Notes: generated by a model from the sequence alone, not told the origin. A stretch of DNA of 64,000 bases from Williamsia sp. CHRR-6 (GCF_018474015.1 NZ_JAHCSG010000001.1:496001-560000), one strand, 5' to 3'. Shown: positions 33,112 to 43,322, counted from the first letter of the stretch. Made by a program: numbers and translations.

Positions 33112-34044
33112 TCAGGGGCAGTGGTACGCCCACGCCGCGATCAGCTGGCGGGCGATCGAGATCGACCCCGGCAGCAACAGCCGCGGGCCGTCCGGGTCGT
33201 CCTCGGCGGGTGACTGGCCGCGCAACCACTCCGAACCAGCCTCCAGCGCTTCTCGAATCTCAGCGCGGGAGAACCAGATGGCCTCGACGATCTCACCGTC
33301 GATGAAATGCAGCGGCTGGTCGCGATCGGCCCGGGCCTCGAACCCCATCATCAACGACCGCGGGAACGGCCACGGCTGACTGCCCAGGTATCGCGGATTG
33401 CTGACGTCGAGCCCGGTTTCCTCGTGTAACTCGCGGATTACACACTGCTCCAACGACTCTCCCGGCTCCACGAATCCGGCGAAGGTGGAGAACCACCGCG
33501 CAGGCCAGCCCGACTGCCGACCGAGCAACGCGTGGTCGGCGCCGTCGTGGACGATCGTGATGATCGCGGCATCGGTGCGCGGGAACTCTTCGGCCCCGGT
33601 GACCACGTTCTTGCGGGTCCACCCAGCCCGCGCAGGCTCGGTGGGGTGCCCGTCGACCGGCGAGAACTGAGCGGCGTCATGCCAGTTCAGCACCCCCAAC
33701 GCGGTGCCCACCAAGCCCGCCTCGTCGCCGTCTAGCCCACCGGCCCCGACCCGTGCGTCGACGCTCGACCCGTCGATGGTCGCCACCCGGATCGCCCAGC
33801 GGTGCACCCCCTCGTGGATGCCGAGGAACACCGCGTGCGGCGGGATCTCGTCGGCGATGTCGCTGCTCGGTCGCCACTTCAGCCGGTCGCCGTCGACCTC
33901 GAACCGGCCGAGGGCATCGAACTCGACCACCTGCGCGCTGGGCCAGTGCGCCGCCAAGGTGTCGGTGTCGTCGCGAAGCTCATCAGCTCGGGCGACCGTG
34001 GAACGCGACAGCAGGGGAGGTTCGGGGAACTCGAAGGTGGCCAC
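33112..34044 (-). CDS. nudC: NADH pyrophosphatase NudC (Nudix hydrolase)
   Basis: A 310-residue Nudix protein. The Nudix box is GFVEPGESLEQCVIRELHEE followed by TGLDV, with the metal-binding Glu cluster intact. The NADH-specific motif SQPWPFPRSLM follows about 15 residues later. It hydrolyses NADH/NAD to NMN(H) and AMP and, in relatives, removes NAD caps from RNA. The central segment that in E. coli NudC holds four zinc-binding cysteines reads FSPVDGHPTEPARAGWTRKN with none of the Cys, so the zinc ribbon is absent. The gene is convergent with mrx2 and lies downstream of the K+ channel gene. Confidence 0.92.
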   Translation of the reverse strand: MATFEFPEPPLLSRSTVARADELRDDTDTLAAHWPSAQVVEFDALGRFEVDGDRLKWRPSSDIADEIPPHAVFLGIHEGVHRWAIRVATIDGSSVDARVGAGGLDGDEAGLVGTALGVLNWHDAAQFSPVDGHPTEPARAGWTRKNVVTGAEEFPRTDAAIITIVHDGADHALLGRQSGWPARWFSTFAGFVEPGESLEQCVIRELHEETGLDVSNPRYLGSQPWPFPRSLMMGFEARADRDQPLHFIDGEIVEAIWFSRAEIREALEAGSEWLRGQSPAEDDPDGPRLLLPGSISIARQLIAAWAYHCP

Positions 34045-34108
34045 GCGACGAGCTTAATGACCGACGACGACGATCGTGCCGTCGGCGCTGGGCCGATGTC
34101 AGGGTCGA

Positions 34109-35173
34109 TCAGGCGGGGCCCTTGCGCACGTAGAGCAGCCGATCGCCCGATTCGATGGCGTCCACCTCTTTGTCGTCGACGCGGTAGAGCACCCCGCCGC
34201 GTGCGACACCGAGAACGATGTCGACGAGGTGGCGCGGGGAAGCACCGAGTTCCTCGGGCTCCACGTCGCGTTCAGCGATGGCGTATCCGGCGTCCGGGGT
34301 GAGCAGATCCTCGATCACCTCCACCACGGCAGGGGTCGAGGTGGCCAGCCCCAGCAGACGCCCGGCGGTCTCCGACGACACCACCACCGAATCCGCACCC
34401 GACTGTCGGATGAGGTGGGTGTTCTCGGCCTCCCGAATCGAGGCGACGATCTTGGCCTTCGGTGCCAGCTCGCGTGCGGTCAGGGTGGCCAGCACCGCAG
34501 TGTCGTCGCGGTTGGCCGCGATGATGATCGCTGCGGCGTGTTGCACCCCCGCCAGCCGCAGGACATCGGATTTGGTGGCGTTGCCGCGCACCGTCACCAA
34601 CCCCTGCGCTGCGGCGCTCTCCAGCACCGCCGAGTCCACGTCCACGACCACGACCTCGGCCGGCTTCACCCCGTCACCGAGCATCGCCTTGACTGCCGTC
34701 TTGCCCTTGGTGCCGTATCCGATGACCACAGTGTGTTTACGCACTTTGCTCCTCCAACGCTGGATCTTGAATGCCTGGCGGGACCGCTCGGTGAGCACCT
34801 CGAGGGTGGTCCCGACCAACACGATCAAGAACATCACCCGCAGCGGCGTGATCACCACGACGTTGATCAGCCTCGCCTCCGGGGTGATGGGGGTGATGTC
34901 GCCGTAGCCCGTGGTCGACAGCGAGACGGTGGCGTAATAGAAGCAATCCAGGAACGACAGCGGATTCTCCTGGGCGTCGCGGTACCCGTCGCGGTCGAGG
35001 TAGACCACCAGCACCGCCGCCAGCAGCGCCGCCATCGCAGCGAACACGCGTTTGGAGATCGCGCGCACCGGACTGGTCTGCATCTCCGGGATCCGCAGCA
35101 CGCCGACGAGGGCGTGATCAGGTTTGGTGGAGAGATCGTCGGGTCGCAACCGCCGACGCAGTGGTCCAGTCAT
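34109..35173 (-). CDS. Voltage-independent K+ channel with RCK/TrkA domain (Rv3200c type)
   Basis: A 354-residue protein from ATG 35173 (MTGPLRRRLRPDD). It has two membrane helices flanking a pore loop with the K+ selectivity filter TTGYGD (87-92), then a cytoplasmic RCK_N domain (VVIGYGTKGKTAV, the Rossmann loop) and an RCK_C/TrkA_C domain ending RLLYVRKGPA. The architecture is that of MthK-like ligand-gated K+ channels; the ligand may be Ca2+ or a nucleotide. It is divergent from the DoxX-like gene. Confidence 0.9.
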   Translation of the reverse strand: MTGPLRRRLRPDDLSTKPDHALVGVLRIPEMQTSPVRAISKRVFAAMAALLAAVLVVYLDRDGYRDAQENPLSFLDCFYYATVSLSTTGYGDITPITPEARLINVVVITPLRVMFLIVLVGTTLEVLTERSRQAFKIQRWRSKVRKHTVVIGYGTKGKTAVKAMLGDGVKPAEVVVVDVDSAVLESAAAQGLVTVRGNATKSDVLRLAGVQHAAAIIIAANRDDTAVLATLTARELAPKAKIVASIREAENTHLIRQSGADSVVVSSETAGRLLGLATSTPAVVEVIEDLLTPDAGYAIAERDVEPEELGASPRHLVDIVLGVARGGVLYRVDDKEVDAIESGDRLLYVRKGPA

Positions 35174-35231
35174 CACCGCGCAGCGTATACAAGGCGTAAA
35201 GATCGACGCACGGTAAGGCAGAGTGGGGGCC

Positions 35232-35636
35232 ATGGCATCTGCACTGATCTCCACGCTCTCCCAGCGACTCGGCACCGGCACCACCCGGCCCGCCCGGATC
35301 ATGGGTGGTGCACTGATCGGGATGGGCATCCTGCATCTCGCGGTGCCCGCGCCGTTCGACGCGCAGATCCCCGCCGAGATCCCCGGTGATCCGCGCGCCC
35401 TCACCTACGCCTCCGGGGTGGCCGAAGCGGCCATCGGGGCCGGATTGTTGGTGCCGGCCACTCGCCGGGCATCCGCACTGAGTGCCGTTGCGCTCTTCGT
35501 GGCCGTCTACCCGGCCAACATCAACATGTGTCGGCTGTACTGGCACCAACCGGTGCTGCGCGCGATCACGCTGCTGCGGCTACCCCTACAGATCCCGATG
35601 ATCACCACTGCGCTGCGCATCTACCGCAACGCCTAG
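35232..35636 (+). CDS. DoxX-like small membrane protein
   Basis: A 134-residue protein from ATG 35232 with about four hydrophobic helices, such as RIMGGALIGMGILHLAVPAP and VAEAAIGAGLLVPATRRASA, ending RLPLQIPMITTALRIY. The pattern fits DoxX/DoxD-like proteins. Function is unclear; DoxX of mycobacteria takes part in a membrane oxidoreductase complex. Its stop codon lies in the palindrome CTAG, which also supplies the stop of the convergent adnB gene. Confidence 0.75.
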   Translation: MASALISTLSQRLGTGTTRPARIMGGALIGMGILHLAVPAPFDAQIPAEIPGDPRALTYASGVAEAAIGAGLLVPATRRASALSAVALFVAVYPANINMCRLYWHQPVLRAITLLRLPLQIPMITTALRIYRNA

Positions 35637-38600
35637 ACATCTCGGCTCGCATCGCCACCGGTGGCGATGTCGAGCAGGCGTGCGAGCTGATCGCGGCCGG
35701 GAAGCGGCGAGGGCTCGACCGTGGCCCCGTCCCTCACATAGTGAAACGCCGCGCGAACCTTCTCCAGCGGCAGACCGCTGAGCTCGGCCCACGCGATTCG
35801 ATAGGCCGCCAACTGCACGGTGACCGAATGATGATGCGCCGCAGCCGGTTGCGCGCCGGTCTTCCAGTCGACCACGATGGCACCGCCGTCGGGCTCGGCG
35901 AACACCGCGTCCATCCGGCCACGGATCACCGTCGACCCGATCACCGTCTCGAACGGGACCTCCACCTCGATGGGGCTGCGGCTGGCCCACGCGGAGGCCA
36001 GGAACGCCTCGCGCAACACGGCGAGGTCGCCGTCGACGTCGGCGCCCTCGTCCGCAGCACCCGGCAACTCGTCCATGTCCAACAGTCGGGTGGCCCCGAA
36101 CTGCCGTTCCACCCAGGCGTGAAACGCTGTTCCCCGCCGCGCCAACGGATTGGGTTTGAACGGCATCGGTCGCCGCAGCCGTCGGGCGAACGCCCCCTCG
36201 TCCTTGTCGAGCTCGACCAAGTCGCTCACCGACAGGTGCTGCGGTAAAGCCACTTCCAGATCAATCGAATGTTCACCAGCCCGCTCGGCCAACAGGGCGT
36301 CCACCTCAGCGCGCCACTGCGCCACCTCGTCCGACTCGTGCGGCGACGACGATTCCGACACCTCGAACAGGGACGGCTGGCCACGCTTGCGCATCACCTC
36401 GAGCACCCGATCGGCACCGGCACGCACCTGAGCGCGCCTGGTCCCCAACGGATCCGGCGGCCAGATCGCCGAGATCACCCTCTCCGACATCGGATTGGCC
36501 GCGTCGTCGACCGGCGTCGGCTCCCAATGCGCAACCGTCAACCCGGCGGCCAGCTCGGGATCGGTGCCGGGATCGGCCAGCATGTCCTCGACGATCGCGT
36601 GCAGCTCGGTCATGAACATCGAGGGACCCTTCGGGCGCACACCCCCCGCAGCCCAGTGATGCGCCGAGACCAGCAGGGCGCGTTTGGTTCTCGTCAGCGC
36701 GACGTAAAGCAGGCGCCGATCTTCCTCCAGCTTGCGCCGGCGCAGCGCCTCTTTGTGTTCGTCGACAAGGGCGGACAGCTCCTTGCGATCGCCGGCGCCG
36801 GTCGGATCGAAGCGGGGGAAGCCTTCGCCGTCGACGTCGGCGAGGTCGCCGCGCAGCTCGGCGGGCAACTCCGCGGCGCTGCCCAGCCAGGTGCTGTCGG
36901 ACTTTCCGCCGGGAAAGATGTTGGTGGACACGTGCGGGAGCACCACCATGTCCCACTCCAAACCCTTGGCCGCGTGCACGGTGAGGATCTGGACCCGGGC
37001 CTCAGCGATCTCCACCTTGCCCGGGGTCAACCCCTTCTCGATGGTGGCCGCCGACTCGAGAAACGCCAACAGCCCCGGCAACGACGGCGCCGACCGTTCG
37101 GCGTATTCGGCCACGTACTCAGCGAATGCATCGAGGTGCTCGCGCCCGGTGGTGTCGCCGCGCATCCGACGCGCTCGGATCTGCGCTTCGATCCCCACGC
37201 CCAGTACCTCTTCGACGTCGGCCACCAACTCGGTCAGCGGCTGACCGACCCGACGGCGCAGCCCGTCGAGCTGACTCGCGAACTCCTTGATCCGACGCAA
37301 TCCCTCAGTGCTGTAACGATTCTCATCACCCGGATCGGCGATGGCATCGCCCAGCCCCGCGACGTCGGCAACCTCTGAGGGCACCGCCGCATCCAACGCG
37401 GCGTCGAGAGCCTCCGGGGTGGTGACGGTTCCGGAGACGGCATCGAACTCGACGACAGCGAGCGCCCGGGCCCGGCGCCACAATGCGTCGAGGTCGGCCG
37501 CCCCCAGCTGCCATCGCGCCCCGGTCAGCAACCGCATGGCCGCGGTTCCGGCCATCGGGTCGACCATCAAGCGCAGCATCGCCACCACGTCGACCACCTC
37601 GGGCACGTGCAGCAGCCCACCGATCCCGACCACCTCGACCGGGATGCCTCGAGCCTCCAGCTCAGCCGCCAACGGTGCGGAATCCTCGTTGCGGCGTACC
37701 AGGATCGCCACGGTGGGTGGCGTCTGCCCGGCCTGCTCGGCGGCGCGGTACTCGTCGGAGATCTGCTCGGCACACCAGTGTCGCTCGGCGTCGATGGTGT
37801 CGAAGAGACCGAGCTCCACCGTTCCCACCGGGGCATCTGATCGCGCGCGCAGCACACTCACCGGCACCCCGACCGCCCGTAGCTCCTCGGAGGCCGTGTT
37901 GGCCAGTTCCAGTGCGGTGCGCGGGTTGCGCCAGCTAGTCAGCAGTTCCATCCGGGCCGCGGGGGTACCGTCGGCACACCGGAAGTCGTCGGCGAACCGG
38001 GGCAGATTGGCGGCCGAGGCACCGCGCCAGCCGTAGATCGACTGGATCGGGTCGCCGACAGCGGTGACCGCCACCGCAGGTGCGTCGGGCCGGGGCACGC
38101 CACCGAACAGCGTGGACAGCAGCACCCGCTGGGAGTGACCGGTGTCCTGATACTCGTCGAGGAGCACTGCTCGGATGCCGGCCCGCTCCCCCGCCGCCAC
38201 CTCGGGATGATCACGAACGAGCCGCGCCGCCAACGACATCTGGCTGCCGAAGTCGAGCACATTCTGTTCCCGCATGGTGCGGGCGAGCCGACTGACCAGC
38301 GGCAACAGCCTGCGGCGTTCGACGATCACGTGCTGGAGCTTGCGCAGCTCACCCGATGGTTCTGCGCGTTGCCCTCTGGCGCGGGGCAGGGTGTCGACGA
38401 GGTCGTGCAGCGTCTGCCCGGCGGCGGCGATGTCGTCGATGTCGACGAGGTGTTCGGCAGCCTCGGAGTACAGCGAGAGCACCGCTTCGGTCACCCCCGA
38501 TGGCGTCTTGGTCACCTCCAGGTCCTCGTCCCAGGCGGCCACCACCCCGAACGCCAACTGCCACAACTCGGTTTCCGACAGCAGTGTCGACGACGGCTCG

Positions 38601-39031
38601 ACCGGCAGCAGCAGGCCATAGTCGGCGATCAGCCGACCGGCATAGGCGTGATACGTGCTCACCTCGGGGTCGGCGCTGCGCAACAGCAACCGCAGCGATC
38701 CGTCCGGGTCCCAATGGGTCATCGCTGCCGACGACGCCAGCATCGCCAAGCGGCGCCGGATACGAACGGCCAACTCGGCCGCAGCCTTTCGAGTGAAGGT
38801 CAGACCGATCACCTGATCGGGGCTGACGAGTCGGTTGGCCACCAGCCACACCACCCGGGCGGCCATCGTCTCGGTCTTGCCCGCCCCCGCACCGGCCACC
38901 ACCAGCACCGGATCCATCGGCGCCTCGATCACCGCCACCTGCTCGGCGGTGGGGGCCGGCAGATCCAGCGCCGCCGACAGCGCAATGGCCGAGATCCGCC
39001 GATCTGCCGCGCCGAGTTCGCGGTCAGTCAT
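35633..39031 (-). CDS. adnB: AdnB subunit of the AdnAB helicase-nuclease
   Basis: An 1132-residue UvrD/RecB-like protein. The N-terminal motor has Walker A GAGAGKTE (47-54), motif II LLDEYQDTGHS, and helicase motifs in [17 protein letters not shown] and YVALTRTKRALLVSA. A RecB-type nuclease domain occupies the C-terminal 150 residues: GTAFHAWVERQFG, IRGRMDAVFAEP, VVDWKTGAQP and QLAAYRIAW, with the catalytic Asp and Lys. AdnAB resects double-strand breaks for recombination and takes the place of RecBCD or AddAB in mycobacteria. The ATG overlaps the end of adnA by eight bases. Confidence 0.92.
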   Translation of the reverse strand: MTDRELGAADRRISAIALSAALDLPAPTAEQVAVIEAPMDPVLVVAGAGAGKTETMAARVVWLVANRLVSPDQVIGLTFTRKAAAELAVRIRRRLAMLASSAAMTHWDPDGSLRLLLRSADPEVSTYHAYAGRLIADYGLLLPVEPSSTLLSETELWQLAFGVVAAWDEDLEVTKTPSGVTEAVLSLYSEAAEHLVDIDDIAAAGQTLHDLVDTLPRARGQRAEPSGELRKLQHVIVERRRLLPLVSRLARTMREQNVLDFGSQMSLAARLVRDHPEVAAGERAGIRAVLLDEYQDTGHSQRVLLSTLFGGVPRPDAPAVAVTAVGDPIQSIYGWRGASAANLPRFADDFRCADGTPAARMELLTSWRNPRTALELANTASEELRAVGVPVSVLRARSDAPVGTVELGLFDTIDAERHWCAEQISDEYRAAEQAGQTPPTVAILVRRNEDSAPLAAELEARGIPVEVVGIGGLLHVPEVVDVVAMLRLMVDPMAGTAAMRLLTGARWQLGAADLDALWRRARALAVVEFDAVSGTVTTPEALDAALDAAVPSEVADVAGLGDAIADPGDENRYSTEGLRRIKEFASQLDGLRRRVGQPLTELVADVEEVLGVGIEAQIRARRMRGDTTGREHLDAFAEYVAEYAERSAPSLPGLLAFLESAATIEKGLTPGKVEIAEARVQILTVHAAKGLEWDMVVLPHVSTNIFPGGKSDSTWLGSAAELPAELRGDLADVDGEGFPRFDPTGAGDRKELSALVDEHKEALRRRKLEEDRRLLYVALTRTKRALLVSAHHWAAGGVRPKGPSMFMTELHAIVEDMLADPGTDPELAAGLTVAHWEPTPVDDAANPMSERVISAIWPPDPLGTRRAQVRAGADRVLEVMRKRGQPSLFEVSESSSPHESDEVAQWRAEVDALLAERAGEHSIDLEVALPQHLSVSDLVELDKDEGAFARRLRRPMPFKPNPLARRGTAFHAWVERQFGATRLLDMDELPGAADEGADVDGDLAVLREAFLASAWASRSPIEVEVPFETVIGSTVIRGRMDAVFAEPDGGAIVVDWKTGAQPAAAHHHSVTVQLAAYRIAWAELSGLPLEKVRAAFHYVRDGATVEPSPLPGRDQLARLLDIATGGDASRDV

Positions 39032-42000
39032 CGGCCACCGACCGTCCCCGCGTCTGCGCCGGGCACGAGGTGTGCAACGGACAGTAGGAACAACTCGGGT
39101 TGCGCGTCGCCTCGAAGCGGGGGCCTACCGCAGCACGGGCGGCCGCCCGCACGATGTCGGTCCATTCGTCGATCTGCTCGGGAGTCAGCGGGTCCTGGCT
39201 TCGCACAGTGGCGCCGGTGGTCCGCGACGGCGCAGCCACGTAGACCAACTGCGCACCACCGGTGTCCACCGGGCCCAGGGTGGGTTCACCGCCGAGGGTG
39301 AGCGCGAGTTGGTAGGTGGCCAGCTGCGGATGCACCTGCGCATCGGCAGCAGGAATGGCCGACTTGGCGGTCTTGACGTCCACCACGACCGGTCGACCCG
39401 CCGCGTCGCGCTCCAACCGGTCGATGCGGCCACGCAACCGCACCGGGATGTCGCCGGATTCCGGATCATTCTGCGCTGCAACCGGATCGGCAGGAACGAT
39501 GACGTCCACCTCCACTTCCACCCCGATCTCGGTCAACTCGTCACGGGTGCGGCGCAACCAGTCCGAGAAGGTGGTCAGCATGGCCTCGGTGCGCTCGAGT
39601 TCATGCGCGGAGTACCAATCGGCCCCGAGGTCGACCTGCTCCCACACTCGGCGCAGCGACTCGGTCACCTCGGCCGGCGGGATCTGCCCGGCCACCGCCT
39701 GCACCATCGTGTGCACCAGGGTCCCGGCCACCGCCGGCGCCGCGTCCCCGTCGCGGCCGCCGGCGCGCTCGAGCATCCAACGCAATGAGCAGCGTGACAA
39801 CGACTCCACTCCCGACGGCGACAGGACAAGCGGTCCGCGGTCTGGATTCCACAGCGCGACATCAGTGCTGGGACCGGACAAGCCGTACCACTGGGCCGGA
39901 TGCGCCCCCTCCACCGCAGCGTCGGCCAAGCGGGCCAGCAGTTCCGCGGCGGCGGCCACCGTGGGCTTGTCCGACGCCGGATCGCACACCGCGGCCCGTA
40001 GCGTGGCGGTCAGAGACGGCAGCGACAGCACCCGTTTGATGGCCGGCTGCACCGGCAGCTCGACATCGCCCAGCTCCCGCTCCTCACAGTCGACATCGGG
40101 GTCACTGTCAAAGGAATCCGATTGCAGCAGAGCCAGTTCGGAGACGAATCGCGAGGGTGCACTGTCGCCGCTGCCGTCATCGACGGCGGTGACCAACAGC
40201 GCTCGGCGGGCCCGCGTGCACGCGACCAGGAACAGTCGGCGCTCCTCGGCCAGCGCCACCGCGCCGCGCGACACGGTGTCCAGTGCATCGGCCGACATGC
40301 CGTCGAGGAGGTCGACCAGGGCCGGCGTCGACAAGATGCTCCCGCGGCTACGCAACGACGGCCACAGGCCGTCGACCACCCCAGCAACCGCCACCACGTC
40401 CCACTCACGGCCCGCCGCCGAGTGCGCCGAGAGCACCGTCACCGCGTCGGAATCGGCTGTGACACGGCGGGTCTCGGTGGGGATCTGCAACTTCTCGATG
40501 TGTTCGACGAAACCGACCACGGTGGCCGCGGGCAGGTTGTCGGTGAAACTGGCTGCGGCGTCGAACAGCGCGACGACCGCGTCGAGGTCCCGGTCGGCCT
40601 GATCGGCCCCCGCGCCGCCACGCAAAGCCACTGCAGCCCAACGGCGTTCGAGGCGAGTGGCCTGCCAGGCAGACCACAGCACGTCCTCCACACCACCGCC
40701 GCGCTGCACACTGGCGCGCACCGCGGCGATGACGTCGAGCACACGGACCAGGGGCAGGCTTTCGGGGTCGGTGAGCCCGGCCACCACCTCCGACGCCGGG
40801 CGCGGGTCGGCGAGCATGGCCGCGATCACCTCGCCCGAATCACGGGGCATCACACCCGTGGCCGCGCGCGCCGCCTCGACGCGACGTACTCCGCGTCGCA
40901 GACGTCGAATCGCGGTGGGGTCGGCTGCACCGATGGGACCGGCGAGCAACTCGAACGCCGAATCCGGGTCGATCGGCTCCTCGGCCGCGCGTAACGCCCC
41001 CAGCAGGGCGCGCACGGCACGCTGTCGATGCAACGGCAGCTCGGTGGCCGAGGTGGTCACCGGCACCCCCGCCGACCGCAGCGCCCGGCGCAACGGCGTC
41101 AGGGCCCGGGGCACCGACCGCACGATGACCGCCATCTGCGACCACGGCACCGCGTCGAACAGGTGCGCGCGACGCATCATGTCGGCGATCGCGGTGGCTT
41201 CCTTGGCCGCCGAGGAATGCACCTGCACGCCGAGCCCCGACCCACGCACAGGGTCAGGGCCGGCCGGACGTGATGCGGTGCGACGACCACCGGGCAGTCG
41301 CGCCGCGATCGTGGTGCCGACCGCGGTGATCGCCGCGCCAGAGCGGAAGTTGTCGGTCAACCGGATGTCGCGCGCCGAGCCGGGCTCGGCCAGCGAATCG
41401 AGGAATCGCGAACTGGCGCCGCGGAATCCGTAGATCGCCTGATCCGGATCACCGGCGATGACCACTGATTGCGCGCCGGTGCCGATCAGTCTGATGAGAG
41501 CTGCGGCGTGCGGGTCGAGGTGCTGGGCGTCGTCGACCAGCAGGTGTCGGATACGCGCGCGCTCGCGGTTGCAGAGCACCTCGTCGGTGGACAGGGCGGT
41601 GAGCGCTGACCCGATCAGTTCGGCGGCGTCGACGGCTGGGGCACTGGCGTGCGGCGACTCGACCCCGACTGCACCGCGCAGCAGGGTGGTCTGTTCGTAC
41701 TGCCGGTAGGCCTGTCCGGCCGCAACCCACTCGGGTCGATTGTGCTTGCGCCCCAGAGCGATCAGACCTTCTGGACCAACCCCGCGCTCGGCCGAACGCA
41801 ACATGAGGTCGCGCAGGGCCTGGGCGAATCCGTCGGTCGGCAGCGCCGGGCGCAGATGCGCAGGCCAGTAGCCTGCGCCGTCGTCGATGTCACCGGCCAA
41901 CAGTTCGCGGATGACCGCGTCCTGCTCGGAGCCGGTGATCAGTCGCGGGGGCGGGTTGCCCAGCGCCGCCGCCTGCAGTCGCAACACGGCGAAGGCATAC

Positions 42001-42398
42001 GAGTGCACCGTACGCACCAACGGCTCACGGGTGGCCAGTGGGCGGTCAGCTCGATATGCCTGTGCCACGCCGAGGACTCGGGCACTGATCTGCTCACGCA
42101 ACGCCGCAGCCGCGCGGCGGTTCGCGGCTAGGACCATCACCGACTCGGCAGCGGCGGATGGGTCGGTGAGCCGTGCCACCGCGATGTCGACCAACAGTGC
42201 GGTCTTGCCGGTACCCGGCCCACCCGACACGCGATGCGGAGCCCACCCCGCCGGTGTCTCCACCGGGCCGTCGACCAGCGCCTGCACCGGCTGCGGCCAG
42301 ACTCGGGGCGGCGGCGAGTTCCCAGGCGCAGCCACCAGACGCGCGCGGACCTCGCTGCGCCGACGACCGTCGCGCTCGGGCCGGTCTGGCAACGACAC
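39024..42398 (-). CDS. adnA: AdnA subunit of the AdnAB helicase-nuclease
   Basis: An 1124-residue protein starting at GTG 42398, with GAGGAG eight bases upstream. Motor domain: Walker A GGPGTGKT (59-66), motif II HLLVDDAQHLDPHAA (more degenerate than in AdnB), and VTVLSAHSAAGREWD. C-terminal RecB-family nuclease: VHTMVQAVAGQIPP, RLRGRIDRLERD and PVVVDVKTAK. A Cys in RCSLRWMLERAG and CSYCPLHTSC at the end probably bind a [4Fe-4S] cluster, as in AddB and AdnA nucleases. It forms a heterodimer with AdnB. The operon is divergent from the LipV-type hydrolase; the 132-bp gap probably holds both promoters. Confidence 0.92.
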   Translation of the reverse strand: MSLPDRPERDGRRRSEVRARLVAAPGNSPPPRVWPQPVQALVDGPVETPAGWAPHRVSGGPGTGKTALLVDIAVARLTDPSAAAESVMVLAANRRAAAALREQISARVLGVAQAYRADRPLATREPLVRTVHSYAFAVLRLQAAALGNPPPRLITGSEQDAVIRELLAGDIDDGAGYWPAHLRPALPTDGFAQALRDLMLRSAERGVGPEGLIALGRKHNRPEWVAAGQAYRQYEQTTLLRGAVGVESPHASAPAVDAAELIGSALTALSTDEVLCNRERARIRHLLVDDAQHLDPHAAALIRLIGTGAQSVVIAGDPDQAIYGFRGASSRFLDSLAEPGSARDIRLTDNFRSGAAITAVGTTIAARLPGGRRTASRPAGPDPVRGSGLGVQVHSSAAKEATAIADMMRRAHLFDAVPWSQMAVIVRSVPRALTPLRRALRSAGVPVTTSATELPLHRQRAVRALLGALRAAEEPIDPDSAFELLAGPIGAADPTAIRRLRRGVRRVEAARAATGVMPRDSGEVIAAMLADPRPASEVVAGLTDPESLPLVRVLDVIAAVRASVQRGGGVEDVLWSAWQATRLERRWAAVALRGGAGADQADRDLDAVVALFDAAASFTDNLPAATVVGFVEHIEKLQIPTETRRVTADSDAVTVLSAHSAAGREWDVVAVAGVVDGLWPSLRSRGSILSTPALVDLLDGMSADALDTVSRGAVALAEERRLFLVACTRARRALLVTAVDDGSGDSAPSRFVSELALLQSDSFDSDPDVDCEERELGDVELPVQPAIKRVLSLPSLTATLRAAVCDPASDKPTVAAAAELLARLADAAVEGAHPAQWYGLSGPSTDVALWNPDRGPLVLSPSGVESLSRCSLRWMLERAGGRDGDAAPAVAGTLVHTMVQAVAGQIPPAEVTESLRRVWEQVDLGADWYSAHELERTEAMLTTFSDWLRRTRDELTEIGVEVEVDVIVPADPVAAQNDPESGDIPVRLRGRIDRLERDAAGRPVVVDVKTAKSAIPAADAQVHPQLATYQLALTLGGEPTLGPVDTGGAQLVYVAAPSRTTGATVRSQDPLTPEQIDEWTDIVRAAARAAVGPRFEATRNPSCSYCPLHTSCPAQTRGRSVADD

Positions 42399-42530
42399 GA
42401 TGAGAACTCCTCGGCATCTGGACGGGTGGGGCAGTCTCGGATGTGCAGATCAGATCATCTGACCCTGACAGTCCTACCGCAGAGCGCGCGTCGGAGGTCG
42501 ACAAGCCGGGGCTCAGGGCAGGATGGGGTG

Positions 42531-43322
42531 ATGAGCGCGATGTCGGTGACCACGTTCGGACCGCCCGACGCCCCAACGGTGCTGGCCCTGCACGGGCTGA
42601 CCGGGCACGGCAAACGGTGGGCTGCGTTGGCGCAGCGTCACCTGCCCGATCTACGGATCGTGGCACCCGACCTGCTTGGCCACGCATATTCGTCGTGGGC
42701 GGCACCCTGGCGGATCGAGGACCAGGTGGCCGCCATCGTCGAGGTCCTCGACCGGCACACCGACGGCCCTGTGGTGGTGGTCGGACACTCCTACGGCGGC
42801 GCGCTGGCGGTCCACCTGTCGCGCGCGGTGGGTGACCGAGTACCGGGGCTGGTGCTGCTCGATCCGGCGATCGGACTCGATGGCGCCCGGATGGCCGAGG
42901 TGGCGGCGGCCAACATCGACACCTTCTACCTGCGCGATGCCAACGATGCCTTCGACCGCAAGCGGTCCGAAGCGTGGTGGGAGGTCCCCGAGGAGCAGCT
43001 ACGCACCGAGATCGCCGATCATCTGACCACCGACGCCGCCGGTCGGGTCTGCTGGCGTATCCATCTCGGCGCGGTCACCACGTCCTGGAGTGAGCTGGCC
43101 CGACCGTTCGTCACCCCCGATCCCGGTGCGGTGGTGCGGATCGTGGTGGCCGACAAGGTTCAACCGCCCTACGCCACACCCCAGTTCATCGATGCGGTGA
43201 TCGCGGGCGCGCCGGACCGGGTGCAGGTGCACCACGAGGATTGCGACCACATGGTGCCGCAGTCGCGCCCCGAACTCACCGCGCAGATGATCCGCGAGGT
43301 GGTGTCGCTACTCTCCCCGTGA
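42531..43322 (+). CDS. lipV: Alpha/beta hydrolase (LipV, Rv3203 type)
   Basis: A 263-residue protein from ATG 42531 (MSAMSVTTFGPPDAP). It has an oxyanion-hole motif LHGLTGHGKRW near 20-30, the nucleophile elbow GHSYGG with Ser87, and the catalytic His in DCDHMVPQ near the end. No signal peptide. Substrate unknown; the M. tuberculosis counterpart is called a lipase/esterase. Its position next to adnA is conserved. The last 47 bp overlap the convergent CbiX-type gene. Confidence 0.85.
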   Translation: MSAMSVTTFGPPDAPTVLALHGLTGHGKRWAALAQRHLPDLRIVAPDLLGHAYSSWAAPWRIEDQVAAIVEVLDRHTDGPVVVVGHSYGGALAVHLSRAVGDRVPGLVLLDPAIGLDGARMAEVAAANIDTFYLRDANDAFDRKRSEAWWEVPEEQLRTEIADHLTTDAAGRVCWRIHLGAVTTSWSELARPFVTPDPGAVVRIVVADKVQPPYATPQFIDAVIAGAPDRVQVHHEDCDHMVPQSRPELTAQMIREVVSLLSP

